Made by a program: the position numbers and the translations under genes. Shown piece by piece: positions 23,033 through 32,446 of a stretch of DNA of 64,000 bases. Every line of letters starts with the position of its first letter. The first letter of the stretch is position 1. The notes under the pieces were generated by a model. The model saw nothing but the letters and a program-made list of their open reading frames with translations, did no database searches and was not told where the DNA came from. Source of the stretch: Dongia_A sp039808885 (GTDB lineage: Bacteria > Pseudomonadota > Alphaproteobacteria > Dongiales > Dongiaceae); assembly GCA_039808885.1 (NCBI GenBank), contig JBDHTX010000021.1, forward strand, positions 10,718-74,717. The letters run 5' to 3'.

Positions 23033-25431
23033 AATTCACCCTCTCCTGGCTGAAGCAGCACCTCGACACGCAAGCCGATGTCGAGACGCTCTCGCGCACC
23101 CTCACCATGATCGGCCTCGAGGTCGAGCAGATCGAGGACCGCTCGAAGGAGCTGGCGCCGTTCACCATCGCCTATGTGGTCGAGGCGGTGCAGCACCCGA
23201 ATGCCGACAAGCTCCGGGTGTGCAAGGTCGATACAGGAAATGGCATCGTCCAGGTGGTCTGCGGCGCGCCCAATGCGCGCACCGGCATGAAGGGTGTCTT
23301 CGCCCCGCCGGGCAGCCACATCCCCGGCACCAAGATGGACCTGAAGCCGGGCGTCATCCGCGGCGTCGAATCCAACGGCATGCTGTGCTCGATGCGCGAG
23401 ATGGGCCTGGGCGAGGATCATTCCGGCATCATCGACCTGGCGGCCGACGCGCCGGTGGGCCAGAGTTTCGCCGACTACATGGGCTATGGCGACCCGGTCT
23501 TCGAGATCAAGCTGACCCCCGACCGCGCCGATTGCCTCGGCGTCCACGGCGTGGCGCGCGACCTGGCCGCCGCCGGCCTCGGCAAGCTGAAGCCCTTCGA
23601 GGTCGACCGGGTGAATGGCGGCTTCGAGTCCCCGCTGCAATGGCAGCGGCAGGACGTCGGCTTCAGCTGTCCGCTGGTGGTCGGCCGCTATTTCCGCAAC
23701 GTGAAGAACGGCCCCAGCCCGAAATGGCTGCAGGAGCGCCTGACCGCCATCGGCCTCCGGCCCATCTCCGCCCTGGTCGACATCACCAACTACGTGACCT
23801 TCGACCTCGGCCGGCCGCTGCACGTCTTCGACGCCGACAAGGTGAAGGGCCATCCGACCATGCGCATGGCGCGCGCGGGCGAGAAGGTGCAGGCGCTGGA
23901 CGGCCGCACCTATGACCTCGAGCCCGACATGGTGGTGATCGCCGATGACGACCAGGTCGAGGCCATCGGCGGCATCATGGGCGGCGAATACTCCGGCGTG
24001 ACGCCGGAGACCAAGAACGTGTTCCTCGAAGTCGCCTTGTTCGACGCGGTGGCGACGGCGCGCACGGGCCGCAAGCTCGGCATCAATTCCGACGCGCGCT
24101 ACCGCTTCGAGCGCGGCGTCGACCCGGAATCGGCCGAATGGGGCTGCGACATCGCCACCAAGCTGATCCTCGAGCTCTGCGGCGGCGAGGCGAGCCACAT
24201 CACCCGCGCCGGCGAGATGCCGGGCTGGCATCGCAAGATCGACTTCCGCCCGGCGCGGGTCGCCGGCCTGGGCGGCGTCGAGGTGGCGCCGGCGCGCCAA
24301 CGCGACATCCTCGCCAAGCTCGGCTTCGGCGTCGAGGAGCGTGACGCGAAACTGTGGTCGGTGACGCCGCCCTCCTGGCGCGCGGACGTGGAAGGTGAAG
24401 CTGATCTCGTCGAGGAGGTTGTCCGCATCAACGACTTCGACAACATCCCGGTGGTGTCGCTGCCGAAGCTCTCCGCCTTGCCGCAGCCGGCGATTACGGC
24501 GCAGCAGCGCCGCGTGCCCACCGCCAAGCGCCTGCTGGCGACGCGCGGCATGATGGAGGCCGTGACCTTCAGCTTCATGCCGAGCGCGATCGCGAGGCTG
24601 TTTCAGCCCAAGGGCAGCAACGCGCCGCTGGTGCTGCTGGCCAATCCGATCAGCGCCGATCTCGACGCCATGCGGCCGTCGATCCTCGGCAATTTGCTGA
24701 CCGCCGCCGCGCGCAACGCGTCGCGCGGCTATGCCGATGTCGGCCTGTTCGAAGTGGGCCCGACATACCTGGATGAGACTGAGAAGGGCCAGGTGCTGTG
24801 CGCCGCCGGCGTGCGCGTCGGCCTCGCCCGGCCGCGCCACTGGGAGGCCAAGCCGCGCAATGCCGACGCCTTCGACGCCAAGGCGGACGCGCTGGCGCTG
24901 CTGCAGACCTTCGGCGTGCCGGTCGACAACCTGCAGATCCTGCCCGAGGCGGCGCCCTATTATCATCCCGGCCGCTCGGCGGTGCTGCGCCTCGGCCCCG
25001 CCATCCTGGCGCAGTTCGGCGAGCTGCATCCGAACGTGATCAAGGCCTGCGACCTGAAGGGCCCGGCGGTCGGCTTCGAGGTCTATCTCGAGCGCCTGCC
25101 GCTGCCGCGCTCGAAGGGCAGCGCCCGCCCGCTGCTGAACGCGGCCCCGTTCCAGCCGCTGGAGCGCGATTTCGCCTTCCTGGTCGATGCCAATGTCGCC
25201 GCCGACAAGCTGACCAAGGCGGCGAAGAGCGCCGACAAGGCGCTGATCACCGATGCCAGGGTGTTCGACCTGTTCCAGGGCGGCAGCCTGCCCGAGGGCA
25301 AGAAGTCGATCGCCTTCTCGGTGACCATCCAGCCGCGCGAGCGCACCCTGACCGACCAGGAGATCGAAGCGCTCAGCGCCAAGGTGGTGGCGGCGGTGAA
25401 CAAAGCCACGGGCGGGGAACTGCGAAAGTAG
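23029..25431 (+). CDS. pheT: Phenylalanine-tRNA ligase beta subunit
   Basis: 800 residues from the ATG at 23029, overlapping the pheS stop; the longer frame back to 22798 lies inside pheS. The order is an N-terminal EMAP/tRNA-binding domain (VVEAVQHPNADKLRVCKVDTG), B3/B4 editing domain, B5 domain (DFRPARVAGLGGVEVAPARQRDILAKLGF), catalytic-like core and the C-terminal ferredoxin-like FDX-ACB anticodon domain (RDFAFLVDANVAADKL). The subunit supplies tRNA recognition and editing of misacylated Tyr-tRNA(Phe). Confidence 0.97.
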   Translation: MKFTLSWLKQHLDTQADVETLSRTLTMIGLEVEQIEDRSKELAPFTIAYVVEAVQHPNADKLRVCKVDTGNGIVQVVCGAPNARTGMKGVFAPPGSHIPGTKMDLKPGVIRGVESNGMLCSMREMGLGEDHSGIIDLAADAPVGQSFADYMGYGDPVFEIKLTPDRADCLGVHGVARDLAAAGLGKLKPFEVDRVNGGFESPLQWQRQDVGFSCPLVVGRYFRNVKNGPSPKWLQERLTAIGLRPISALVDITNYVTFDLGRPLHVFDADKVKGHPTMRMARAGEKVQALDGRTYDLEPDMVVIADDDQVEAIGGIMGGEYSGVTPETKNVFLEVALFDAVATARTGRKLGINSDARYRFERGVDPESAEWGCDIATKLILELCGGEASHITRAGEMPGWHRKIDFRPARVAGLGGVEVAPARQRDILAKLGFGVEERDAKLWSVTPPSWRADVEGEADLVEEVVRINDFDNIPVVSLPKLSALPQPAITAQQRRVPTAKRLLATRGMMEAVTFSFMPSAIARLFQPKGSNAPLVLLANPISADLDAMRPSILGNLLTAAARNASRGYADVGLFEVGPTYLDETEKGQVLCAAGVRVGLARPRHWEAKPRNADAFDAKADALALLQTFGVPVDNLQILPEAAPYYHPGRSAVLRLGPAILAQFGELHPNVIKACDLKGPAVGFEVYLERLPLPRSKGSARPLLNAAPFQPLERDFAFLVDANVAADKLTKAAKSADKALITDARVFDLFQGGSLPEGKKSIAFSVTIQPRERTLTDQEIEALSAKVVAAVNKATGGELRK

Positions 25432-25494
25432 CGCGTTACCGCCTCTTGAATCTCGGAGAAGAGGCCGCCATATCGGTATCGTTGCCCGCACTGG

Positions 25495-26277
25495 TTGCAG
25501 GTAATCGGGGTGAAATCGAAGCTGCGCGCTTTTCTATTCGGCGTCCTCGCCATCGCGGCGGAAGTGGCGCTGTACTATCCGGGCAAGCTCATCGACGACC
25601 AGATCGATGTCCTCATCCTTCAGCATCTCGGCAGGGTTGCCGGATGGATCAACTGGGCACTCCATGGGCTCTTCTGGATGGCGGTCATCATCGGGCCGCT
25701 CACGGCCTACCTCGTCGGCACAACCCTGCTGAATCGATGGCGCCGAAAGGCGCGCTTCAATGCGAGCCTTGCCGAGACGGCGCGCGCGACTGTGCGCATT
25801 GCCGGCACCAAGACCTGGAGTGCATTTCATGGGGATCACGTTCTGGCGCTTGTGGTTCCCGATGCGATCGCAGCGATAGATAGCAAGCGCAGGTTGCTCC
25901 GCCTAAAGGCAATCGGGTACCCGCAGGACGTTGCGATTGAGTTCACCCACATCATTGGCGTCACCTGGCAACCCGGCGAGATCCGCGAGGCAAAAGGCCG
26001 GCAACACCTGTTCCGGCGCTTCAAACCGAAATACCGGACTCTGGCCGAGCATCCGAACATCCGCATCGAGATCGCGACCAAGGGCAAGGAGCCGGTCCTG
26101 GAATACGTTCTACACGCCGACCCGCGGGATCGCAGAGCACTGGAGCGATTCTATGACGCTTTGGAGCGCGGTACGCGGGTGGAGCGGTTCACTAGACCTG
26201 TGCCAACCGACGTGCTGCTGAACATCCTGCCGCTACAGGGTAGCAAATACGGTTACGGCTGGATCGAGGGTGCCTGA
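25495..26277 (+). CDS. Membrane-anchored protein of unknown function
   Basis: 260 residues with a TTG start at 25495, or 255 with the GTG at 25510; neither has a clear ribosome-binding site, so the start is uncertain. Two membrane segments are visible near the N-terminus (about residues 11-30 and 52-80, FLFGVLAIAAEVALYYPG and NWALHGLFWMAVIIGPLTAYLV). About 170 soluble residues follow, with many charged residues and a C-terminal PTDVLLNILPLQGSKYGYGWIEGA. I recognise no family. The composition is visibly less GC-rich than pheT or lepA, suggesting acquisition. The next region is a broken gene. Confidence 0.6.
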   Translation: MQVIGVKSKLRAFLFGVLAIAAEVALYYPGKLIDDQIDVLILQHLGRVAGWINWALHGLFWMAVIIGPLTAYLVGTTLLNRWRRKARFNASLAETARATVRIAGTKTWSAFHGDHVLALVVPDAIAAIDSKRRLLRLKAIGYPQDVAIEFTHIIGVTWQPGEIREAKGRQHLFRRFKPKYRTLAEHPNIRIEIATKGKEPVLEYVLHADPRDRRALERFYDALERGTRVERFTRPVPTDVLLNILPLQGSKYGYGWIEGA

Positions 26278-26292
26278 CACAATCCTTTGCGA

Positions 26293-26560
26293 TCAGGGAC
26301 TCGCACTTTTTCCGGCGAGAATCTGCTTCGCCAGGAACATCCCCGCCCTGCGCCACGCCTCGCCGCCGTCGCGGAACGACAGCGGCTGATCGAAGACTAG
26401 CTTGTCGGCCTTGAGATCGATGCCTGCGCCTTTCCCATCTGGATGGGCGTGCTCATCTTGTGGATGCCGCCATAGACCAGAACTTGCGCGCCGGCATTGC
26501 GGGCGGCGGCGATCAGCTCGGCTGGATCGGTGCACACGGCGCTTTCAGGGCTTTCTCATC
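26293..26560 (-). pseudogene. Frameshifted remnant of a DUF2380-like protein
   Basis: Two minus-strand reading frames join into one protein-like stretch. One frame reads PAELIAAARNAGAQVLVYGGIHKMSTPIQMGKA and then loses sense; the neighbouring frame continues GIDLKADKLVFDQPLSFRDGGEAWRRAGMFLAKQIL to the stop at 26293. The combined pattern (vlvyGgihKmS...siRdggeeaWrra..fla) resembles the DUF2380 C-terminus. A stop at about 26560 cuts the upstream side. The gene is both truncated and frameshifted near 26430. Confidence 0.6.
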
Positions 26561-26662
26561 TGGCGCGGCTCCCGCGTTCCGTGGAAGATGTACCGATTGG
26601 GCAGCCACCTGAGACGGCGCGTCAATTGGGCTAAGGCTCGAGGCGATGGCCGGAGACACACA

Positions 26663-27421
26663 ATGACTCAAAGCAAGACCATGCCCTGCACCGCCTATGC
26701 CCATCCGCGCCTGGCGGCGACCTATGACATCGCCAATCCACCGACCGGCGATTACGACTTCTATGTGAAGCTGGCGGGCGACAAGCCGCTCGCCATCCTC
26801 GACATGGGCAGCGGCACTGGGCGCCTGTCGCTGAAGCTGGCCGCGCGCGGGCATCGCGTGACCGGCGCCGACCCGGCGCCCGGCATGATGCTGGCGGCGC
26901 GCGAGAAGCCGGGCGCGGAGCAGGTCACCTGGGTCGCCAGCGACGCCGCGCATCTGGCGCTCAAGACCCGCTTCGACCTCATCGTCATGACCGGGCACGT
27001 GTTCCAGGTGTTCCTGGAAGATGCCGAGATCGTCGCGGCGCTCTCCAACCTGCGCCGGCACCTGGCGCCGGGCGGGCGCATCGCCTTCGAGACCCGGAAT
27101 CCGGCAATGCGCGAATGGGAGACCTGGACGCCGGAGCTGACCCGCGAGCAGATCGTGGTGCCGGAGATCGGCCCCGTCACCGTGCACTACGATATGACCG
27201 GCGCCGATGACCGTTTCGTCCATTTCGACACGCATTATGATTTCGGCGGCGGCGACAAGGTGGTGGCGCCGACCACGCTCCGCATCATGGACCAGCCGGC
27301 CCTGGCCCGCCTGCTCGGCAAAAGCGGCCTCAAGCCCCTGCAATGGTTCGGCGACTGGGATTGCGGGGAGATCGGCCCGGAGAGCCCGGAAATCATCGTC
27401 GTGGCGACCGCCGTCGCCTAG
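26663..27421 (+). CDS. Class I SAM-dependent methyltransferase
   Basis: 252 residues from the ATG at 26663, with GGAG seven bases upstream; a longer frame overlaps the DUF2380 remnant. The SAM motif I is ILDMGSGTGRLSLKLAARGHRVTGADPAPGMM. The acidic residue ending motif II binds the ribose, and ASDAAHLALKTRFDLIVMTGHVFQ supplies motifs III-IV. The C-terminal half has an extra beta region (VTVHYDMTG...FDTHYDFGGGDKVV), as in the UbiE/CmoA-like and sugar/small-molecule O-methyltransferases. The acceptor is unknown. Confidence 0.84.
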   Translation: MTQSKTMPCTAYAHPRLAATYDIANPPTGDYDFYVKLAGDKPLAILDMGSGTGRLSLKLAARGHRVTGADPAPGMMLAAREKPGAEQVTWVASDAAHLALKTRFDLIVMTGHVFQVFLEDAEIVAALSNLRRHLAPGGRIAFETRNPAMREWETWTPELTREQIVVPEIGPVTVHYDMTGADDRFVHFDTHYDFGGGDKVVAPTTLRIMDQPALARLLGKSGLKPLQWFGDWDCGEIGPESPEIIVVATAVA

Positions 27422-27520
27422 CTAAGCGACTGAAAGCGCGGGGAAATCGCCCGGTTGATCTTGTCCCGGCCAGCCCCTATGTTGCGGCGCGATTAAGCGC
27501 GCCCCAAATCCCCGAGCGAC

Positions 27521-29323
27521 ATGACCGACCTCGCCCATATCCGCAATTTCTCGATCATCGCCCATATCGATCACGGCAAGTCGACGCTGGCCGACCGGCT
27601 GATCCAGTATTGCGGCGGCCTGACCGACCGCGAGATGAAGGACCAGGTGCTCGATTCGATGGACATCGAGCGCGAGCGCGGCATCACCATCAAGGCGCAG
27701 ACCGTGCGCCTCACCTACAAGGCGAAGAACGGCGAGACCTATCAGCTGAACCTGATGGACACGCCCGGCCATGTCGACTTCGCCTATGAGGTCAGCCGCT
27801 GCCTCGCCGCCTGCGAAGGCTCGCTGCTGGTGGTCGACGCCTCCCAGGGCGTCGAGGCGCAGACGCTGGCCAACGTCTACCAGGCGATCGACAACAGCCA
27901 CGAGATCGTCCCGGTCCTCAACAAGATCGACCTGCCCGCCGCCGAGCCCGACCGGGTGAAGCAGCAGATCGAGGACGTGATCGGCATCGACGCCAGCGAG
28001 GCGGTGGAGATCTCGGCCAAGACCGGGCTCAACATCGACCAGGTGCTCGAGGCCGTGGTGCACCGCCTGCCGGCGCCCAAGGGCGACGAGGCCGCACCGC
28101 TGAAGGCGATGCTGATCGATTCCTGGTACGACGCCTATCTCGGCGTCATCATCCTGGTGCGCGTGGTCGACGGCAAGCTGAAGGCCAAGCAGGTCATCAA
28201 GATGATGTCGAACGGCTCCACCTATGACGTGGAGCGGGTCGGCGTGTTCACGCCCAAGGCGGAGACGGTCGCCGAGCTCGGCCCCGGCGAGGTCGGCTTC
28301 ATCACCGCCGGCATCAAGGCGGTGGCGGATTGCAAGATCGGCGACACGGTGACGGAGGAGCGCCGGCCGACGGCGACGGCCCTGCCCGGCTTCAAGCCGT
28401 CCGTGCCGGTCGTGTTCTGCGGCCTGTTCCCGGTCGATGCGGCGGATTTCGAGACGCTCCGCGACAGCCTCGCCAAGCTGCATCTGAACGACGCCAGCTT
28501 CCATTACGAGATGGAAACCAGCGCGGCGCTGGGCTTCGGCTTTCGCTGCGGATTCCTCGGCCTGCTGCATCTGGAGATCGTGCAGGAGCGCCTGGAGCGC
28601 GAGTTCAACCTCGACCTCATCACCACCGCGCCCAGCGTCGTCTACAAGATCTTCATGAACGACGGCACGATGCTCGAGATGCACAACCCGGCGGACATGC
28701 CGGACGTGGTCAAGATCGACCATATCGAGGAGCCGTGGATCAAGGCGACGATCCTGGTGCCCGACGAATACCTGGGCGCGATCCTGAAACTGTGCGAGGA
28801 CCGCCGCGGCATCCAGACCAACCTGACCTATGCCGGCAACCGCGCCATGGTGGTCTACAAGCTGCCGCTGAACGAGGTGGTGTTCGATTTCTACGACCGC
28901 CTGAAATCGGTCAGCAGCGGCTATGCCAGCTTCGACTATCACCTGGAGGAATATCTCGAGGGCGATCTGGTGAAGCTCAACATCCTGGTCAACGGCGATC
29001 CGGTCGACGCGCTGTCCTGCATGGTGCATCGCAGCCAGGCGGAGAGCCGCGGCCGCCAGCTCTGCGTGAAGCTGAAGGACCTGATCCCGCGCCAGCTGTT
29101 CAAGATCGCGGTGCAGGCGGCGATCGGCGCCAAGGTGATCGCGCGCGAGACCATCAGCGCCTTGCGCAAGGACGTCACCGCGAAATGCTATGGCGGCGAC
29201 ATCACCCGCAAGCGGAAACTTCTGGAGAAGCAGAAGGAAGGCAAGAAGCGGATGCGGCAATACGGCAATGTCGACATCCCGCAATCGGCCTTCATCGCCG
29301 CCTTGAAAATGCACGACAGCTGA
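27521..29323 (+). CDS. lepA: Elongation factor 4 (LepA)
   Basis: 600 residues, normal length. G1 AHIDHGKSTLADRL, G2 with RGITIKAQ, G3 DTPGHVDF and G4 NKIDLP are all intact. LepA-specific features are the GFRCGFLGLLHLEI motif, YDRLKSVSSGYASFDYHLEEY and the C-terminal domain ending RKRKLLEKQKEGKKRMRQYGNVDIPQSAFIAALK. The protein is a ribosome-binding GTPase thought to act in translation fidelity or initiation. Confidence 0.98.
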   Translation: MTDLAHIRNFSIIAHIDHGKSTLADRLIQYCGGLTDREMKDQVLDSMDIERERGITIKAQTVRLTYKAKNGETYQLNLMDTPGHVDFAYEVSRCLAACEGSLLVVDASQGVEAQTLANVYQAIDNSHEIVPVLNKIDLPAAEPDRVKQQIEDVIGIDASEAVEISAKTGLNIDQVLEAVVHRLPAPKGDEAAPLKAMLIDSWYDAYLGVIILVRVVDGKLKAKQVIKMMSNGSTYDVERVGVFTPKAETVAELGPGEVGFITAGIKAVADCKIGDTVTEERRPTATALPGFKPSVPVVFCGLFPVDAADFETLRDSLAKLHLNDASFHYEMETSAALGFGFRCGFLGLLHLEIVQERLEREFNLDLITTAPSVVYKIFMNDGTMLEMHNPADMPDVVKIDHIEEPWIKATILVPDEYLGAILKLCEDRRGIQTNLTYAGNRAMVVYKLPLNEVVFDFYDRLKSVSSGYASFDYHLEEYLEGDLVKLNILVNGDPVDALSCMVHRSQAESRGRQLCVKLKDLIPRQLFKIAVQAAIGAKVIARETISALRKDVTAKCYGGDITRKRKLLEKQKEGKKRMRQYGNVDIPQSAFIAALKMHDS

Positions 29324-29367
29324 GGCGCTGTCTGGCGGCGAGGCCCCGTGAGGCGTGCCTCAGCCCC

Positions 29368-29658
29368 TCACTCTTCCCATTTCCGGCCGAGGCCGAAGCA
29401 GAGCAGGCCGACCACGCCGATGATCATCCAGGCGGGCTGCAGCAGCAGCACCTGGAACCCCTGCCAGATGGGCGGCCAGAGGTAGTGCTCGATCACGTAT
29501 TGCACGCCGTTGAGGCTGCCGTGGCTGAACTTGGCCCACAGGTCATAGAGGGAGATGCCGCCGCCGGGGGCGTCGATGATCCAAAACCAGATGTTGGCGG
29601 CGCCGAACAGCAGCGCGACCGCCAGGAGCCCCAGGCCAACCATGCGTAACGGCGACAT
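29368..29658 (-). CDS. Small two-helix membrane protein
   Basis: 96 residues from the ATG at 29658 (MSPLRMVGLGLL...); a longer frame to 29724 exists but adds no hydrophobic or conserved feature. Two membrane segments lie at about residues 6-28 and 64-88, separated by a loop rich in aromatics (GISLYDLWAKFSHGSLNGVQYVIEHYLWPPIWQ). It ends GRKWEE. I recognise no named family, though small petal-like proteins of this layout are common in alphaproteobacteria. It converges on lepA with a 44-base gap that holds the short hairpin TGAGGC/GCCTCA at 29349-29362. Confidence 0.65.
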   Translation of the reverse strand: MSPLRMVGLGLLAVALLFGAANIWFWIIDAPGGGISLYDLWAKFSHGSLNGVQYVIEHYLWPPIWQGFQVLLLQPAWMIIGVVGLLCFGLGRKWEE

Positions 29659-29810
29659 TTTTTTAGTATATCGCAGTATGGCCGGCGGCGGCACCCCGCC
29701 CGACGCGAGAGTGACGGAGCGCACATACTTATCCCCAATCCCCTACCTGGGTGGTCGTTTATCGGGAAGTTTTCCTGAGACAGATCAGCCTTTGCGACCC
29801 GTCTCCGCTG

Positions 29811-29839
29811 TTGCCATCGGCACCCGCCTTGGCTAGGTT
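29811..29839 (+). promoter_or_regulatory. Candidate promoter of tRNA-Ser
   Basis: TTGCCA (29811-29816), a 17-bp spacer and TAGGTT (29834-29839) lie 60 bases upstream of tRNA-Ser. The -35 is good and the -10 moderate. Confidence 0.4.
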
Positions 29840-29899
29840 CCGCGCCGTTCCCAGCGTCCCGGCGGCGACCGCACCGGACCTATCCGCCGGGGACCATGC

Positions 29900-29990
29900 G
29901 GAAGGGTGGCCGAGCGGTCGAAGGCGCGCGCCTGGAAAGTGCGTATACGGCAAAACCGTATCGTGGGTTCGAATCCCACCCCTTCCGCCA
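29900..29990 (+). tRNA. tRNA-Ser (anticodon GGA)
   Basis: Acceptor strands GGAAGGG and CCCTTCC with discriminator G and encoded CCA bound a 91-nt class II tRNA. The anticodon loop CTGGAAA gives GGA. The long variable arm (GTATACGG CAAAA CCGTAT) and T-arm GTTCGAATC support serine identity. The catabolic island begins about 150 bases downstream. Confidence 0.96.
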
Positions 29991-30147
29991 CTTCCAGCAC
30001 TCCACATGAAAACGGAATTGCGCTGCCCAGGGGCGCCGCTGATGCCGCGCGGGGGTTTACTTGCGCGCCGGCGACTGCCTGGAGGCCGTTGGGCATTTCA
30101 AGACAAGCGCCCGGCCTTCCGCAGCCCGGACCGCAAGCCCTGCCCAC

Positions 30148-30900
30148 CTAGCAGAAGCCGCCGTTCACGTGAATGACCTGGCCCGTCACGTAGCTCGCAT
30201 CCCTTGACGCGAGAAAGGCGATCACGGCGGCGACCTCGTCGGGTTCGCCGATGCGCCCCAGCGGCAGCAGCTCCGGGTACTTGTTCCATTCCTCTTTGGA
30301 AAGGAATGGATTGCCGTGCTCCTTCCGGATCAGCCCGGGAACCACGCAGTTCGCGGTCGCGCCGGTGGGGCCGAGCTGGACGGCGAGAGACCGGATCATC
30401 ACTTCCAGCGCCGCCTTCGCGGCCCCGGAAACCGGATAGATCGGATAGTCGTTGCGAAAGACATGCGTGTTGTGGGTGCCGACGGCGACGACCCGGCCAT
30501 GCCGTGAATTCGACAGGTCCGGCAGGCAGCCGCGAACCAGGCGGTAGAATGCCAGGGGAATGGCCGCGAAGCATTCCTGCGCGACCTCGGGCTCCGCCTC
30601 GAATCCTCCGCGCACCGGAAAGCCGGCGACATGAATGAGCGCATCGATGCGCCCGAACGCGGCGCGGGCGCGATCGACGATCGACTGCGGCGCGTCCGGA
30701 TTGGCGAGATCGGCACAAAGACCGGTCGTCGCGCTGCCGGCCTGCTCGAGCTCGCGGCACATGTCGGCGACGCCGCGCTCGTTCTCCTTGGCGTGGACCA
30801 GAATGCCGATTCCGGGACCCGCCAGGCGGCGGGCCGTCGCCGCGCCGATTCCGCTCCCCGAGCCCGTGATGATGATGGACCGCTCGATCGCCCGCGCCAC
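30148..30900 (-). CDS. Short-chain dehydrogenase/reductase (SDR2 of the catabolic island)
   Basis: 250 residues from a GTG at 30900, chosen because GGGAGG lies six bases upstream and the Rossmann fold starts directly (SIIITGSGSGIGAATARRLAG). The classical SDR features are Asn-less LIHVAGFPVRGGF, a Tyr-x3-Lys-type site in YPIYPVSGAAKAAL (Tyr then Lys five residues on, slightly atypical), PGLIRKEHGNPF and a C-terminal FLASRDASYVTGQVIHVNGG. It is the last gene of the long minus-strand operon. The substrate is probably an intermediate of the island pathway, but it is unknown. Confidence 0.8.
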   Translation of the reverse strand: MARAIERSIIITGSGSGIGAATARRLAGPGIGILVHAKENERGVADMCRELEQAGSATTGLCADLANPDAPQSIVDRARAAFGRIDALIHVAGFPVRGGFEAEPEVAQECFAAIPLAFYRLVRGCLPDLSNSRHGRVVAVGTHNTHVFRNDYPIYPVSGAAKAALEVMIRSLAVQLGPTGATANCVVPGLIRKEHGNPFLSKEEWNKYPELLPLGRIGEPDEVAAVIAFLASRDASYVTGQVIHVNGGFC

Positions 30901-30926
30901 AATGAACCTCCCAGGCTCCGAAACCT

Positions 30927-31502
30927 CTAGGTGAGGTCGTGAAGGTCCTTGCCCAGCGGCGCCGTGACCGCGAAGTCCCCGAACTTCACCCTCAACCCCG
31001 CGCGCTGCGGGGTACAGCACATTGCGCCCACGAAGTAGCGATTCGCCACGGGAAAGGGGCACAGCCTGAGGAGCGGCCAGGTCTTGCCGTCGGCCGAAGC
31101 CTGCAGCCTGAGGACGCCCTGGGAAACGGTCGCCCGGACCCAGAACAGGGAAGGATCGCCCGCGAAGGCGCCGGTCGCCCAATCGGAGCCTCCGGCCGTC
31201 AACACGCTGCCGAGGCAAGGCAGCCCATCGCAGAATTCAATGCCCGCCTTGACCCATCGGCTTTCGTCGACCCGGATCATGATGCCGGCCTGGTCGTATT
31301 GGTGCGTGTAGTTCGCGCGGACGCTCAGCTGCGCGGAAAACCCGCCCTCGACCTCCTGGCCATAGAAATGACCCGTATCCCGGGTGAAGCCATAGAGCGT
31401 CTCGCGCCAGAAGTCGGTCGCTTCATCCGTAACGACGGTCAGGCCAGCGGCGCCGGCCTGCCACTGCTTCGGTTCATTCAGCCAGTGGCAGGCATCAAAC
31501 AT
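30927..31502 (-). CDS. DUF1349 domain protein
   Basis: 191 residues, no signal peptide. The DUF1349 pattern is clear: TDFWRETLYGFTRDTGHFYGQEVEGGFSAQLSVRANYTHQYDQAGIMIRVDESRWVKAGIEFCDG, then WVRATVSQGVLRLQASADGKTWPLLRLCPFP. The fold is a concanavalin A/LamG-like beta sandwich, found in proteins linked to carbohydrate metabolism, but no biochemical role is established. Its stop lies 26 bases before the SDR2 start, within the operon. It supports a carbohydrate-derived substrate for the island. Confidence 0.82.
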   Translation of the reverse strand: MFDACHWLNEPKQWQAGAAGLTVVTDEATDFWRETLYGFTRDTGHFYGQEVEGGFSAQLSVRANYTHQYDQAGIMIRVDESRWVKAGIEFCDGLPCLGSVLTAGGSDWATGAFAGDPSLFWVRATVSQGVLRLQASADGKTWPLLRLCPFPVANRYFVGAMCCTPQRAGLRVKFGDFAVTAPLGKDLHDLT

Positions 31503-31515
31503 GCCGAATCGGTGT

Positions 31516-32415
31516 CTACGCCGCGCCCGCCCGGCGCGCGTCCTTTCCGCTCACGGCGGCGTAGGCCGCCACGACTTTCGCCATCTGGTCCTTGTTGAGC
31601 GGCGGGACAGGCATGCGGCACACGCCGACATCCCGGCCCGAGAGCTTGCTTGCGGCCTTGGCCACCGGATTGAAGGGCTCCTCCCAGAGCAGCATGCTCA
31701 GCGGGCGCAGCCGCGGCCACAGAGCGGCGGCCTCGTTGATCTTGCCCGCCTGGACCAGGTCGTAGAGCTTCACCAGCTCAGCGCCGATCGCGTTGCCGGA
31801 CCCGGTGAACACGCCCGGGCCGCCGGCGACCAGGCTGTAGAAATTGAGGTAGTCGCAGCCGTTGAACACCCCGGCGCCCTGCGCGATCAACTGCTCGATG
31901 CGCAGCATGTTCGCGGTGCTGTCCTTGATGTATTTGATGTTCTCGATCTGCGACAGCCGCGCATAGACGGCCGGGGTGATGTCGAAGCCGCTATAGACCG
32001 GGATGTTGTAGACCATGATCGGCGTCTTCGTGGCCTTCGAGATCTGCTCGTAGTGCCAACGGACGCCATCCTCGCCCGGCCCTTCGAAATAGGGCGGCAG
32101 GACCAGGAGCGCGTCGGCGCCGATGCCGGCGGCATGCTTCGCGTTCTCGACGCCATCCTCGGTGCGAATGGTCGAGGTCTGGACGATGAGCCTGGCGCGG
32201 CCGTTGATGCGCTTGGCGGCGATCTCGGCGATCTGCCGCTTCTCCGCATCGGTCAGGAAGGGAAATTCGCCGGTGCCGCCGTTGACGGCGATGATGTGCA
32301 CCTTCGCCTCAAGCATCGAATCGATGTGCGCTTCGAGCGCCTTCACGTCGAGCGCGGCACCGTTGTCCTTGAACGGGGTGCAGATAGGAACGCAGATGCC
32401 CTTGAGCTCAGTCAT
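31516..32415 (-). CDS. DHDPS/NAL-family lyase or aldolase
   Basis: 299 residues from the ATG at 32415. The (beta/alpha)8 family signature is complete: IAVNGGTGEFPFLTDAEK, ADALLVLPPYF, the tyrosine in VYNIPVYSG (Tyr136) and the Schiff-base lysine in YIKDSTANM (Lys164). Members include dihydrodipicolinate synthase, N-acetylneuraminate lyase, 2-keto-3-deoxy-sugar-acid aldolases/dehydratases and pyrroline-4-hydroxy-2-carboxylate deaminase. Because of the island context, a keto-sugar-acid aldolase/dehydratase or the deaminase is more likely than lysine synthesis. It has its own promoter and LacI-type operator (32447-32475). Confidence 0.85.
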   Translation of the reverse strand: MTELKGICVPICTPFKDNGAALDVKALEAHIDSMLEAKVHIIAVNGGTGEFPFLTDAEKRQIAEIAAKRINGRARLIVQTSTIRTEDGVENAKHAAGIGADALLVLPPYFEGPGEDGVRWHYEQISKATKTPIMVYNIPVYSGFDITPAVYARLSQIENIKYIKDSTANMLRIEQLIAQGAGVFNGCDYLNFYSLVAGGPGVFTGSGNAIGAELVKLYDLVQAGKINEAAALWPRLRPLSMLLWEEPFNPVAKAASKLSGRDVGVCRMPVPPLNKDQMAKVVAAYAAVSGKDARRAGAA

Positions 32416-32446
32416 GATCGCTTTCCTCGGTTTCAATTGAAGCCAG

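Noticed and set aside
29900..30150. tRNA-Ser as an integration site for the catabolic island.
   Set aside because: The island begins just downstream, but I see no integrase, no second copy of the tRNA 3' end near 46.6 kb, and no clear composition change across the island.
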